A stretch of 64,000 nucleotides of DNA from positions 21,069,695-21,133,694 of the forward strand of contig NC_080061.1 in assembly GCF_026212465.1 (NCBI RefSeq), given 5' to 3'. A model generated the notes under the pieces. That model was not told the DNA's origin. It did no database searches and saw only the letters and a list, made by a program, of their open reading frames with translations. Both the position numbers and the translations under genes were made by a program. Positions 37,931 through 52,143 of this stretch are shown here, piece after piece (the first letter of the stretch is position 1; each line of letters begins with the position of its first letter). This DNA is from Amaranthus tricolor (lineage: Eukaryota; Streptophyta; Magnoliopsida; Caryophyllales; Amaranthaceae).

Positions 37931-39831
37931 TTGTTCATTCTTCATCGTTCATTCTTCATTGATCATTGATCCTTGTTCATTCTTCAATGATCATTGATCC
38001 TTTTAATTCTTCAACGCTCATTCTTCAATGATTATTGATCCTTGTTCATTATTCATCGTTCATTCTTCATTGATCATTGATCCTTGTTCATTCTTCATCG
38101 TTCATTCTTCAATGATCATTGATCCTTGTTGATTATTCATCGATCATTGTTCAACGATCATTGATCCTTGTTCATTATGCATCAATTCATTCTTCATTGA
38201 CTTTGATCCTTGTTCATTCTTCATCGTTCATTCTTTATTGATCATGGATCCTTGTACATTCTTCATCGTTCATTCTTCAATGATCATTGAACCTTATCAT
38301 TAATCGTCTTTCATTCTGCATTAATCATTGATCCTTGTTCATTTTTCATCGTTCATTCTTCAATGATCATTGATCCTTGTTGATTATTCATCGATCATTG
38401 TTCAAAGATCATCGATCCTTGTTCATTATGCATAAATTCATTCTTGATTGATCATTGATCCTTGTTCATTCTTCATCGTTCATTCTTCAATGATCATTGA
38501 TCCTTGTACATTCTTCATTGTTCATTCTTCAATGATCATTGATCCTTGTTCATTATTGATCGTTCATTCTTCATCGTTCATTCTTCAATGATCATTGATC
38601 GTTGTTGATTATTCATCGATCATTGTTCAACGATCATTGATCCTTGTTCATTATGCATCAATTTATTATTCATTGATAATTGATCCTTGTTCATTATTCA
38701 TCGTTCATTCTTCAATGATCATTTATTCTTGTACATTCCTCATCGTTTATTCATCACTAATCATTGATCGTTTCTCATTTTTCATCGTTAGTTCTTCATT
38801 GATCATTGATCCTTTTTCATTCTTCAACGTTCATTCTTCAATGATCCTTGATCCTTATTTATTATTCATCAATCATTGTTCAATGATAATTGATCCTTAT
38901 TCATTATTCGTCGTCAATTCTTCAATGATCATTGATTCTTGTACATTTTTCATCGTTTATTCGTCAACGGTCATTGATCCTTGTTCATTATTCATCGTTC
39001 ATTCTTCATTGATCATTGATCCTTGTTCATTCTTAATCGTTAATTCTTCAATGATCATTGATCCTTTTAATTCTTCAACGCTCATTCTTTAATGATCATT
39101 GATCCTTGTTCATTAGCCATCGTTCATTCTTCAATGATCATTTATCCTTGTTCATTCTTCATCATTAATTCTTCAATGATCATTTGATCCTGGTACATTC
39201 TTCATTGTTCATTCTTCAATGATCATTGATCCTTGTTCATTATTGATCGTTCATTCTTCAATGATCATTGATCGTTGTTGATTATTCATCGATCATTGTT
39301 AACCGATCATTGATCCTTGTTCATTATGCATAAATTTATTCTTCATTGATTATTGATCCTTGTTCATTCTTTATCGTTCATTCTTCATGGATCATGGATC
39401 CTTCTACATTCTTCATCGTTCATTGTTCAATGATCATTGATCCTTATCATTATTCGTCGTTCATTCTTCATTGATACATTGATCCTTGTTAAAAGATCAT
39501 TGATCCTTGTTCATTATGCATCAATTCATTCTTCATTGATCATTGATCCTTGTTCATTCTTCATCGTTCATTCTTCAATGATCATTGATCCTTGTTGAAT
39601 ATTCATCGATCATTGTTAACCGATCATTGATCCTTGTTCATTATGCATCAATTCATTCTTCATTGACTTTTGATCCTTGTTCATTCTTCATCGTTCATTC
39701 TTTATTGATCATGGATCCTTGTACATTCTTCATCGTTCATTCTTCAATGATCATTGATCCTTGTTGATTATTCATCGATCATTGTTCAAAGATAATCGAT
39801 CCTTGTTCATTATGCATAAATTCATTCTTCA

Positions 39832-41156
39832 TTGATCATTGATCCTTGTTCATTCTTCATCGTTCATTCTTCAATGATCATTGATCCTTGTACATTCTTC
39901 ATCGTTTATTCTTCAATGATCATTGATCGTTTCACATTTTTCATCGTTAATTCTTCATTGATCATTGATCCTTTTTCATTCTTCAACGTTCATTCTTCAA
40001 TGATCCTTGATCCTTGTTTATTATTCATCAATCAATGTTCAATGATCATTGATCCTTGTTCATTATTCGTCGTCAATTCTTCAATGATCATTGATTCTTG
40101 TAAATTTTTCATCGTTTATTCGTCAATGGTCATTGATCCTTGTTCATTATTCATCGTTCATTCTTCATTGATCATTGATCCTTCTTCATTCTTAATCGTT
40201 CATTCTTCAATGATCATTGATCCTTGTTCATTATTCATCGATCATTGTACAATGATGATTGATCCTTGTTCATTATTAATCATTCATTCCTCAATGATCA
40301 TTGATCCTTGTTCATTCTTCATCGTTCATTCTTCATTGATCATTGATCCTTGTTCATTCTTCATCGTTCATTCTTCAATGATCATTGATCCTTTTACGTT
40401 CTTCAACGCTAATTCTTCAATGATCATTGATCCTTGTTCATTATTCATCGTTCATTCTTCATTGATCATTGATCCTATTTCATTCTTCATCGTTCATTCT
40501 TCAATGATCATTGATCCTTGTTCATTCTTCATCGTTCATTCATCAACGATCATTGTTCCTTGTTCATTTTTCATCGATCTTCAATGATCATTGATCCTTG
40601 TTCATTATTCATCGATCATTGTTCACTGATCATTGATCCTTATGATTATTCGTCGTTCATTCTGCATTAATCATTGATCCTTGTTCATTCTTCATCGTTC
40701 ATTCTTCAATGATCATTGATCCTTGTTGATTATTCATCAATAATTGTTCAAAGATCATTGATGCTTGTTCATTATGCATCAATTTATTCTTCATTGATCA
40801 TCGATCCTTGTTCATTCTTCATCGTTCATTCTTTAATGATCATTGATCATGGTACATTCTTCATCGTTTGTTCTTCAATGATCATTGATCCTTTTTCATT
40901 TTTCATCGTTCATTCTTCATTGATCATTGATCCTTGTTCATTCTTAATCGTTCATTATTCAATGATCATTGATCCTTGTTCATTATTCATCGATCATTGT
41001 TCAATGATGATTGATCCTTGTTCATTATTAATCATTCATTCCTCAATGATCAATTATCCTTGTTCATTCTTCATCGTTCATTCTTCATTGATCATTGATC
41101 CTTGTTCATTCTTCAATGATCATTGATCCTTTTAATTCTTCAACGCTCATTCTTCA
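39832..41156 (+). repeat. Blocks B and D' leading into the right E-F-A-(B)-D' domain
   Basis: B (39832-40587) and D' (40716-41126) complete a unit whose A block is at 39585. The B-to-D' link contains GATCCTTATGATTATTCGTCG, also present near 48960 and 51880, which ties this unit to the B-containing copies further right. One D' monomer has GATCATGGTACATTC at about 40847 instead of GATCCTTGTACATTC. Confidence 0.8.
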
Positions 41157-43182
41157 ATGATCATTGATCCTTGTTCATTGTTCATCGTTCATTCTTCAAT
41201 GATCATTGATCCTTGTTCTTTCTTCATCGTTCATTCTTCCACGATCATTGATCCTTGTTCATTTTTCATCGATCATTGTTCAATGATCATTGATCCTTGT
41301 TCATTATTCATCGATCATTGTTCAATGATCATTCATCCTTGTTCATTATTCATCGTTCATTCTTCAATGATCATTTATCCTTGTTCATTCTTCATCATTA
41401 ATTCATCAATGATCATTGATCCTTGTACATTCTTCATTGTTCATTCTTCAATGATCATTGATGCTTGTTCATTATTGATCGTTCATTCTTCATCGTTCAT
41501 TCTTCAATGATCATTGATCGTTGTTGATTATTCATCGATCATTGTTCAACGATCATTGATCCTTGTTCATTATGCATCAATTTATTATTCATTGATAATT
41601 GATCCTTGTTCATTATTCATCGTTCATTCTTCAATGATCATTTATTCTTGTACATTCCTCATCGTTCTTTCGTTAATGGTCATTGGTCCTTGTTCATTAT
41701 TCATCGATCATTCTTCATTGATCATTGATCCTTGTTCATTCTTAATCGTTAATTCTTCAATGATCATTGATCCTTGTTCATTATTCATCGATCATTGTTC
41801 AATGATGATTGATCCTTGTTCATTATTAATCATTCATTCCTCAATGATCAATTATCCTTGTTCATTCTTCATCGTTCATTCTTCATCGTTCATTCTTCAT
41901 TGATCATTGATCCTTGTTCATTCTTCATCGTTCATTCTTCAATGATCATTGATCCTTTTAATTCTTCAACGCTCATTCTTCAATGATCATTGATCCTTGT
42001 TCATTAGCCATCGTTCATTCTTCAATGATCATTTATCCTTGTTCATTCTTCATCATTAATTCTTCCATGATCATTTGATCCTGGTACATTCTTCATTGTT
42101 CATTCTTCAATGATCATTGATCCTTGTTCATTATTGATCGTTCATTCTTCATCGTTCATTCTTCAATGATCATTGATCGTTGTTGATTATTCATCGATCA
42201 TTGTTAACCGATCATTGATCCTTGTTCATTATGCATAAATTTATTCTTCATTGATTATTGATCCTTGTTCATTCTTTATCGTTCATTCTTCATGGATCAT
42301 GGATCCTTCTACATTCTTCATCGTTCATTATTCAATGATCATTGATCCTTATCATTATTCGTCGTTCATTCTTCATTGATACATTGATCCTTGTTAAAAG
42401 ATCATTGATCCTTGTTCATTATGCATCAATTCATTCTTCATTGATCATTGATCCTTGTTCATTCTTCATCGTTCATTCTTCAATGATCATTGATCCTTGT
42501 TGAATATTCATCGATCATTGTTAACCGATCATTGATCCTTGTTCATTATGCATCAATTCATTCTTCATTGATTTTTGATCCTTGTTCATTCTTCATCGTT
42601 CATTCTTTATTGATCATGGATCCTTGTACATTCTTCATCGTTCATTCTTCAATGATCATTGATCCTTATCATTATTCGTCTTTCATTCTGCATTAATCAT
42701 TGATCCTTATTCATTTTTCATCGTTCATTCTTCAATGATCATTGATCCTTGTTGATTATTCATCAATCATTGTTCAAAGATCATTGATGCTTGTTCATTA
42801 TGCATCAATTTATTCTTCATTGATCATCGATCCTTGTTCATTCTTCATCGTCCATTCTTTAATGATCATTGATCCTTGTACATTCTTCATCGTTTGTTCT
42901 TCAATGATCATTGATCCTTTTTCATTTTTCATCGTTCATTCTTCATTGATCATTGATCCTTGTTCATTATTAATCGTTCATTATTCAATGATCATTGATC
43001 CTTGTTTATTATTCATCGATCATTGTTCAATGATGATTGATCCTTGTTCATTATTAATCATTCATTCCTCAATGATCAATTATCCTTGTTCATTCTTCAT
43101 CGTTCATTCTTCATTGATCATTGATCCTTGTTCATTCTTCAATGATCATTGATCCTTTTAATTCTTCAACGCTCATTCTTCA
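41157..43182 (+). repeat. E-F-A-D' HOR copy lacking B (2.0 kb)
   Basis: E (41157), F (41514), A (42490) and D' (42742) follow directly. The distance from A to D' is 252 bp here and 1214 bp in the B-containing copy at 47824, so about 962 bp (block B) is absent. A carries GTTAAC at 42520, and the ATTAGCC marker is at 42003-42009. Confidence 0.86.
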
Positions 43183-44464
43183 ATGATCATTGATCCTTGT
43201 TCATTGTTCATCGTTCATTCTTCAATGATCATTGATCCTTGTTCTTTCTTCATCGTTCATTCTTCCACGATCATTGATCCTTGTTCATTTTTCATCGATC
43301 ATTGTTCAATGATCATTGATCCTTGTTCATTATTCATCGATCATTGTTCAATGATCATTCATCCTTGTTCATTATTCATCGTTCATTCTTCAATGATCAT
43401 TTATCCTTGTTCATTCTTCATCATTAATTCTTCAATGATCATTGATCCTTGTACATTCTTCATTCTTCATTCTTCAATGATCATTGATGCTTGTTCATTA
43501 TTGATCGTTCATTCTTCATTGATCATTGATCCTTGTTCATTCTTAATCGTTAATTCTTCAATGATCATTGATCCTTGTTCATTATTCATCGATCATTGTT
43601 CAATGATGATTGATACTTGTTCATTATTAATCATTCATTCCTCAATGATCAATTATCCTTGTTCATTCTTCATCGTTCATTCTTCATTGATCATTGATCC
43701 TTATTCATTCTTCATCGTTTATTCTTCAATGATCATTGATCCTTTTAATTCTTCAACGCTCATTCTTCAATGATCATTGATCCTTGTTCATTAGCCATCG
43801 TTCATTCTTCAATGATCATTTATCCTTGTTCATTCTTCATCATTAATTCTTCAATGATCATTTGATCCTGGTACATTCTTCATTGTTCATTCTTCAATGA
43901 TCATTGATCCTTGTTCATTATTGATCGTTCATTCTTCATCGTTCATTCTTCAATGATCATTGATCGTTGTTGATTATTCATCGATCATTGTTAACCGATC
44001 ATTGATCCTTGTTCATTATGCATAAATTTATTCTTCATTGATTATTGATCCTTGTTCATTCTTTATCGTTCATTCTTCATGGATCATGGATCCTTCTACA
44101 TTCTTCATCGTTCATTGTTCAATGATCATTGATCCTTATCATTATTCGTCGTTCCTTCTTCATTGATACATTGATCCTTGTTAAAAGATCATTGATCCTT
44201 GTTCATTATGCATCAATTCATTCTTCATTGATCATTGATCCTTGTTCATTATTAATCGTTCATTATTCAATGATCATTGATCCTTGTTCATTATTCATCG
44301 ATCATTGTTCAATGATGATTGATCCTTGTTCATTATTAATCATTCATTCCTCAATGATCAATTATCCTTGTTCATTCTTCATCGTTCATTCTTCATTGAT
44401 CATTGATCCTTGTTCATTCTTCAATGATCATTGATCCTTTTAATTCTTCAACGCTCATTCTTCA
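43183..44464 (+). repeat. E-F-A-D' HOR copy with two internal deletions (1.3 kb)
   Basis: Compared with the next copy (44465-46504), the offset grows from 1282 bp at E to about 1507 bp at the TTTTAATTC marker (43741 against 45248) and from about 1535 bp to 2040 bp across A and D'. This indicates losses of about 225 bp in F near 43515 and about 505 bp over block A and the front of D' near 44250. The GTTAAAAG half monomer survives near 44172. Confidence 0.84.
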
Positions 44465-46504
44465 ATGATCATTGATCCTTGTTCATTGTTCATCGTTCAT
44501 TCTTCAATGATCATTGATCCTTGTTCTTTCTTCATCGTTCATTCTTCCACGATCATTGATCCTTGTTCATTTTTCATCGATCATTGTTCAATGATCATTG
44601 ATCCTTGTTCATTATTCATCGATCATTGTTCAATGATCATTCATCCTTGTTCATTATTCATCGTTCATTCTTCAATGATCATTTATCCTTGTTCATTCTT
44701 CATCATTAATTCTTCAATGATCATTGATCCTTGTACATTCTTCATTCTTCATTCTTCAATGATCATTGATGCTTGTTCATTATTGATCGTTCATTCTTCA
44801 TCGTTCATTCTTCAATGATCATTGATCGTTGTTGATTATTCATCGATCATTGTTCAACGATCATTGATCCTTGTTCATTATGCATCAATTTATTATTCAT
44901 TGATAATTGATCCTTGTTCATTATTCATCGTTCATTCTTCAATGATCATTTATTCTTGTACATTCCTCATCGTTCTTTCGTTAATGGTCATTGGTCCTTG
45001 TTCATTATTCATCGTTCATTCTTCATTGATCATTGATCCTTGTTCATTCTTAATCGTTAATTCTTCAATGATCATTGATCCTTGTTCATTATTCATCGAT
45101 CATTGTTCAATGATGATTGATCCTTGTTCATTATTAATCATTCATTCCTCAATGATCAATTATCCTTGTTCATTCTTCATCGTTCATTCTTCATTGATCA
45201 TTGATCCTTGTTCATTCTTCATCGTTTATTCTTCAATGATCATTGATCCTTTTAATTCTTCAACGCTCATTCTTCAATGATCATTGATCCTTGTTCATTA
45301 GCCATCGTTCATTCTTCAATGATCATTTATCCTTGTTCATTCTTCATCATTAATTCTTCAATGATCATTTGATCCTGGTACATTCTTCATTGTTCATTCT
45401 TCAATGATCATTGATCTTTTTTCATTATTGATCGTTCATTCTTCATTGATCATTGATCCTTGTTCATTCTTCATCGTTCATTCTTCAATGATCATTGATC
45501 GTTGTTGATTATTCATCGATCATTGTTAACCGATCATTGATCTTTGTTCATTATGCATAAATTTATTCTTCATTGATTATTGATCCTTGTTCATTCTTTA
45601 TCGTTCATTCTTCACGGATCATGGATCCTTCTACATTCTTCATCGTTCATTGTTCAATGATCATTGATCCTTATCATTATTCGTCGTTCATTCTTCATTG
45701 ATACATTGATCCTTGTTAAAAGATGATTGATCCTTGTTCATTATGCATCAATTCATTCTTCATTGATCATTGATCCTTGTTCATTCTTCATCGTTCATTC
45801 TTCAATGATCATTGATCCTTGTTGAATATTCATCGATCATTGTTAACCGATCATTGATCCTTGTTCATTATGCATCAATTCATTCTTCATTGATTTTTGA
45901 TCCTTGTTCATTCTTCATCGTTCATTCTTTATTGATCATGGATCCTTGTACATTCTTCATCGTTCATTCTTCAATGATCATTGATCCTTATCATTATTCG
46001 TCTTTCATTCTGCATTAATCATTGATCCTTATTCATTTTTCATCGTTCATTCTTCAATGATCATTGATCCTTGTTGATTATTCATCAATCATTGTTCAAA
46101 GATCATTGATGCTTGTTCATTATGCATCAATTTATTCTTCATTGATCATCGATCCTTGTTCATTCTTCATCGTTCATTCTTTAATGATCATTGATCCTTG
46201 TACATTCTTCATCATTTGTTCTTCAATGATCATTGATCCTTTTTCATTTTTCATCGTTCATTCTTCATTGATCATTGATCCTTGTTCATTATTAATCGTT
46301 CATTATTCAATGATCATTCATCCTTGTTCATTATTCATCGATCATTGTTCAATGATGATTGATCCTTGTTCATTATTAATCATTCATTCCTCAATGATCA
46401 ATTATCCTTGTTCATTCTTCATCGTTCATTCTTCATTGATCATTGAACCTTGTTCATTCTTCAAAGATCATTGATCCTTTTAATTCTACAACGCTCATTC
46501 TTCA
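44465..46504 (+). repeat. E-F-A-D' HOR copy lacking B (2040 bp)
   Basis: E (44465), F (44822), A (45812) and D' (46064) are present. E and F recur exactly 2040 bp later at 46505 and 46862. The ATTAGCC marker is at 45297 and again at 47337. An extra stretch of about 28 bp near 45440 (TTCATTGATCATTGATCCTT with flanks) is not in the other copies. Confidence 0.88.
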
Positions 46505-49478
46505 ATGATCATTGATCCTTGTTCATTGTTCATCGTTCATTCTTCAATGATCATTGATCCTTGTTCTTTCTTCATCGTTCATTCTTCCACGATCATTGAT
46601 CCTTGTTCATTTTTCATCGATCATTGTTCAATGATCATTGATCCTTGTTCATTATTCATCGATCATTGTTCAATGATCATTCATCCTTGTTCATTATTCA
46701 TCGTTCATTCTTCAATGATCATTTATCCTTGTTCATTCTTCATCATTAATTCTTCAATGATCATTGATCCTTGTACATTCTTCATTCTTCATTCTTCAAT
46801 GATCATTGATGCTTGTTCATTATTGATCGTTCATTCTTCATCGTTCATTCTTCAATGATCATTGATCGTTGTTGATTATTCATCGATCATTGTTCAACGA
46901 TCATTGATCCTTGTTCATTATGCATCAATTTATTATTCATTGATAATTGATCCTTGTTCATTATTCATCGTTCATTCTTCAATGATCATTTTTTCTTGTA
47001 CATTCCTCATCGTTCTTTCGTTAATGGTCATTGGTCCTTGTTCATTATTCATCGTTCATTCTTCATTGATCATTGATCCTTGTTCATTCTTAATCGTTAA
47101 TTCTTCAATGATCATTGATCCTTGTTCATTATTCATCGATCATTGTTCAATGATGATTGATCCTTGTTCATTATTAATCATTCATTCCTCAATGATCAAT
47201 TATCCTTGTTCATTCTTCATCGTTCATTCTTCATTGATTATTGATCCTTGTTCATTCTTCATCGTTTATTCTTCAATGATCATTGATCCTTTTAATTCTT
47301 CAACGCTCATTCTTCAATGATCATTGATCCTTGTTCATTAGCCATCGTTCATTCTTCAATGATCATTTATCCTTGTTCATTCTTCATCATTAATTCTTCA
47401 ATGATCATTTGATCCTGGTACATTCTTCATTGTTCATTCTTCAATGATCATTGATCCTTGTTCATTATTGATCGTTCATTCTTCATCGTTCATTCTTCAA
47501 TGATCATTGATCGTTGTTGATTATTCATCGATCATTGTTAACCGATCATTGATCCTTGTTCATTATGCATAAATTTATTCTTCATTGATTATTGATCCTT
47601 GTTCATTCTTTATCGTTCATTCTTCACTGATCATGGATCCTTCTACATTCTTCATCGTTCATTGTTCAATGATCATTGATCCTTATCATTATTCGTCGTT
47701 CATTCTTCATTGATACATTGATCCTTGTTAAAAGATCATTGATCCTTGTTCATTATGCATCAATTCATTCTTCATTGATCATTGATCCTTGTTCATTCTT
47801 CATCGTTCATTCTTCAATGATCATTGATCCTTGTTGAATATTCATCGATCATTGTTAACCGATCATTAATCCTTGTTCATTATGCATCAATTCATTCTTC
47901 ATTGACTTTTGATCCTTGTTCATTCTTCATCGTTCATTCTTTATTGATCATGGATCCTTGTACATTCTTCATCGTTCATTCTTCAATGATCATTGATCCT
48001 TATCATTATTCGTCATTCATTCTGCATTAATCATTGATCCTTATTCATTTTTCATCGTTCATTCTTCAATGAACATTGATCCTTGTTGATTATTCATCGA
48101 TCATTGTTCAAAGATAATCGATCCTTGTTCATTATGCATAAATTCATTCTTCATTGATCATTGATCCTTGTTCATTCTTCATCGTTCATTCTTCAATGAT
48201 CATTGATCCTTGTACATTCTTCATCGTTTATTCTTCAATGATCATTGATCGTTTCACATTTTTCATCGTTAATTCTTCATTGATCATTGATCCTTTTTCA
48301 TTCTTCAACGTCCATTCTTCAATGATCCTTGATCCTTGTTTATTATTCATCAATCATTGTTCAATGATCATTGATCCTTGTTCATTATTCGTCGTCAATT
48401 CTTCAATGATCATTGATTCTTGTACATTTTTCATCGTTTATTCGTCAATGGTCATTGATCCTTGTTCATTATTCATCGTTCATTCTTCATTGATCATTGA
48501 TCCTTCTTCATTCTTAATCGTTCATTCTTCAATGATCATTGATCCTTGTTCATTATTCATCGATCATTGTACAATGATGATTGATCCTTGTTCATTATTA
48601 ATCATTCATTCCTCAATGATCATTGATCCTTGTTCATTCTTCATCGTTCATTCTTCATTGATCATTGATCCTTGTTCATTCTTCATCGTTCATTCTTCAA
48701 TGATCATTGATCCTTTTACGTTCTTCAACGCTAATTCTTCAATGATCATTGATCCTTGTTCATTATTCATCGTTCATTCTACATTGATCATTGATCTTTG
48801 TTCATTCTTCATCGTTCATTCTTCAATGCTCATTGATCCTTGTTCATTCTTCATCGTTCATTCATCAACGATCATTGATCCTTGTTCATTTTTCATCGAT
48901 CTTCAATGATCATTGATCCTTGTTCATTATTCATCGATCATTGTTCACTGATCATTGATCCTTATGATTATTCGTCGTTCATTCTGCATTAATCATTGAT
49001 CCTTGTTCATTCTTCATCGTTCATTCTTCAATGATCATTGATCCTTGTTGATTATTCATCAATCATTGTTCAAAGATCATTGATGCTTGTTCATTCTGCA
49101 TCAATTTATTCTTCATTGATCATCGATCCTTGTTCATTCTTCATCGTTCATTCTTTAATGATCATTGATCCTTGTACATTCTTCATCGTTTGTTCTTCAA
49201 TGATCATTGATCCTTTTTCATTTTTCATCGTTCATTCTTCATTGATCATTGATCCTTGTTCATTATTAATCGTTCATTATTCAATGATCATTCATCCTTG
49301 TTCATTATTCATCGATCATTGTTCAATGATGATTGATCCTTGTTCATTATTAATCATTCATTCCTCAATGATCAATTATCCTTGTTCATTCTTCATCGTT
49401 CATTCTTCATTGATCATTGAACCTTGTTCATTCTTCAATGATCATTGATCGTTTTAATTCTACAACGCTCATTCTTCA
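46505..49478 (+). repeat. E-F-A-B-D' HOR copy with B (2974 bp)
   Basis: E (46505), F (46862), A (47824), B (48154-48909) and D' (49038) are present. It is followed by the next E at 49479, giving a 2974-bp period. It differs from the preceding 2040-bp unit mainly by the presence of B. GTTAAC is at 47854. Confidence 0.88.
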
Positions 49479-52143
49479 ATGATCATTGATCCTTGTTCAT
49501 TGTTCATCGTTCATTCTTCAATGATCATTGATCCTTGTTCTTTCTTCATCGTTCATTCTTCCACGATCATTGATCCTTGTTCATTTTTCATCGATCATTG
49601 TTCAATGATCATTGATCCTTGTTCATTATTCATCGATCATTGTTCAATGATCATTCATCCTTGTTCATTATTCATCGTTCATTCTTCAATGATCATTTAT
49701 CCTTGTTCATTCTTCATCATTAATTCTTCAATGATCATTGATCCTTGTACATTCTTCATTCTTCATTCTTCAATGATCATTGATGCTTGTTCATTATTGA
49801 TCGTTCATTCTTCATCGTTCATTCTTCAATGATCATTGATCGTTGTTGATTATTCATCGATCATTGTTCAACGATCATTGATCCTTGTTCATTATGCATC
49901 AATTTATTATTCATTGATAATTGATCCTTGTTCATTATTCATCGTTCATTCTTCAATGATCATTTATTCTTGTACATTCCTCATCGTTCTTTCGTTAATG
50001 GTCATTGGTCCTTGTTCATTATTCATCGTTCATTCTTCATTGATCATTGATCCTTGTTCATTCTTAATCGTTAATTCTTCAATGATCATTGATCCTTGTT
50101 CATTATTCATCGATCATTGTTCAATGATGATTGATCCTTGTTCATTATTAATCATTCATTCCTCAATGATCAATTATCCTTGTTCATTCTTCATCGTTCA
50201 TTCTTCATTGATTATTGATCCTTGTTCATTCTTCATCGTTTATTCTTCAATGATCATTGATCCTTTTAATTCTTCAACACTCATTCTTCAATGATCATTG
50301 ATCCTTGTTCATTAGCCATCGTTCATTCTTCAATGATCATTTATCCTTGTTCATTCTTCATCATTAATTCTTCAATGATCATTTGATCCTGGTACATTCT
50401 TCATTGTTCATTCTTCAATGATCATTGATCGTTGTTGATTATTCATCGATCATTGTTAACCGATCATTGATCCTTGTTCATTATGCATAAATTTATTCTT
50501 CATTGATTATTGATCCTTGTTCATTCTTTATCGTTCATTCTTCACGGATCATGGATCCTTCTACATTCTTCATCGTTCATTGTTCAATGATCATTGATCC
50601 TTATCATTATTCGTCGTTCATTCTTCATTGATACATTGATCCTTGTTAAAAGATCATTGATCCTTGTTCATTATGCATCAATTCATTCTTCATTGATCAT
50701 TGATCCTTGTTCATTCTTCATCGTTCATTCTTCAATGATCATTGATCCTTGTTGAATATTCATCGATCATTGTTAACCGATCATTAATCCTTGTTCATTA
50801 TGCATCAATTCATTCTTCATTGACTTTTGATCCTTGTTCATTCTTCATCGTTCATTCTTTATTGATCATGGATCCTTGTACATTCTTCATCGTTCATTCT
50901 TCAATGATCATTGATCCTTATCATTATTCGTCATTCATTCTGCATTAATCATTGATCCTTATTCATTTTTCATCGTTCATTCTTCAATGAACATTGATCC
51001 TTGTTGATTATTCATCGATCATTGTTCAAAGATAATCGATCCTTGTTCATTATGCATAAATTCATTCTTCATTGATCATTGATCCTTGTTCATTCTTCAT
51101 CGTTCATTCTTCAATGATCATTGATCCTTGTACATTCTTCATCGTTTATTCTTCAATGATCATTGATCGTTTCACATTTTTCATCGTTAATTCTTCATTG
51201 ATCATTGATCCTTTTTCATTCTTCAACGTCCATTCTTCAATGATCCTTGATCCTTGTTTATTATTCATCAATCATTGTTCAATGATCATTGATCCTTGTT
51301 CATTATTCGTCGTCAATTCTTCAATGATCATTGATTCTTGTACATTTTTCATCGTTTATTCGTCAATGGTCATTGATCCTTGTTCATTATTCATCGTTCA
51401 TTCTTCATTGATCATTGATCCTTCTTCATTCTTAATCGTTCATTCTTCAATGATCATTGATCCTTGTTCATTATTCATCGATCATTGTACAATGATGATT
51501 GATCCTTGTTCATTATTAATCATTCATTCCTCAATGATCATTGATCCTTGTTCATTCTTCATCGTTCATTCTTCATTGATCATTGATCCTTGTTCATTCT
51601 TCATCGTTCATTCTTCAATGATCATTGATCCTTTTACGTTCTTCAACGCTAATTCTTCAATGATCATTGATCCTTGTTCATTATTCATCGTTCATTCTTC
51701 ATTGATAATTGATCTTTGTTCATTCTTCATCGTTCATTCTTCAATGATCATTGATCCTTGTTCATTCTTCATCGTTCATTCATCAACGATCATTGATCCT
51801 TGTTCATTTTTCATCGATCTTCAATGATCATTGATCCTTGTTCATTATTCATCGATCATTGTTCACTGATCATTGATCCTTATGATTATTCGTCGTTCAT
51901 TCTGCATTAATCATTGATCCTTGTTCATTCTTCATCGTTCATTCTTCAATGATCATTGATCCTTGTTCATTATTCATCGATCATTGTTCAATGATGATTG
52001 ATCCTTGTTCATTATTAATCATTCATTCCTCAATGATCAATTATCCTTGTTCATTCTTCATCGTTCATTCTTCATTGATCATTGATCCTTGTTCATTCTT
52101 CAATGATCATTGATCCTTTTAATTCTTCAACGCTCATTCTTCA
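49479..52143 (+). repeat. E-F-A-B-D' HOR copy with shortened D' (2665 bp)
   Basis: E (49479) is 2974 bp after the previous E, while A (50742) and B (51072) are 2918 bp after theirs, so about 56 bp (eight heptamers) is missing from the end of F near 50430. Only the rear of D' remains near 51960, a loss of about 253 bp. The next E is at 52144. Confidence 0.86.

Larger units (their letters stand above)
31203..39831 (+). repeat. Super-repeat of about 8.6 kb, copy 2
   Basis: From B at 31203 the sequence follows copy 1 at 8491 bp, then 8575 bp (A' 32678, D 32971, C 33803) and 8498 bp (D 34426). The middle is rearranged: E (34993) and a second A'-D-C-D run come earlier than in copy 1. The end again matches copy 1 (F 38595 at 8856 bp, ATTAGCC marker 39112, A 39585 at 8712 bp) and the next B is at 39832. 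The correspondence is strong at both ends and patchy in the centre. Confidence 0.76.
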
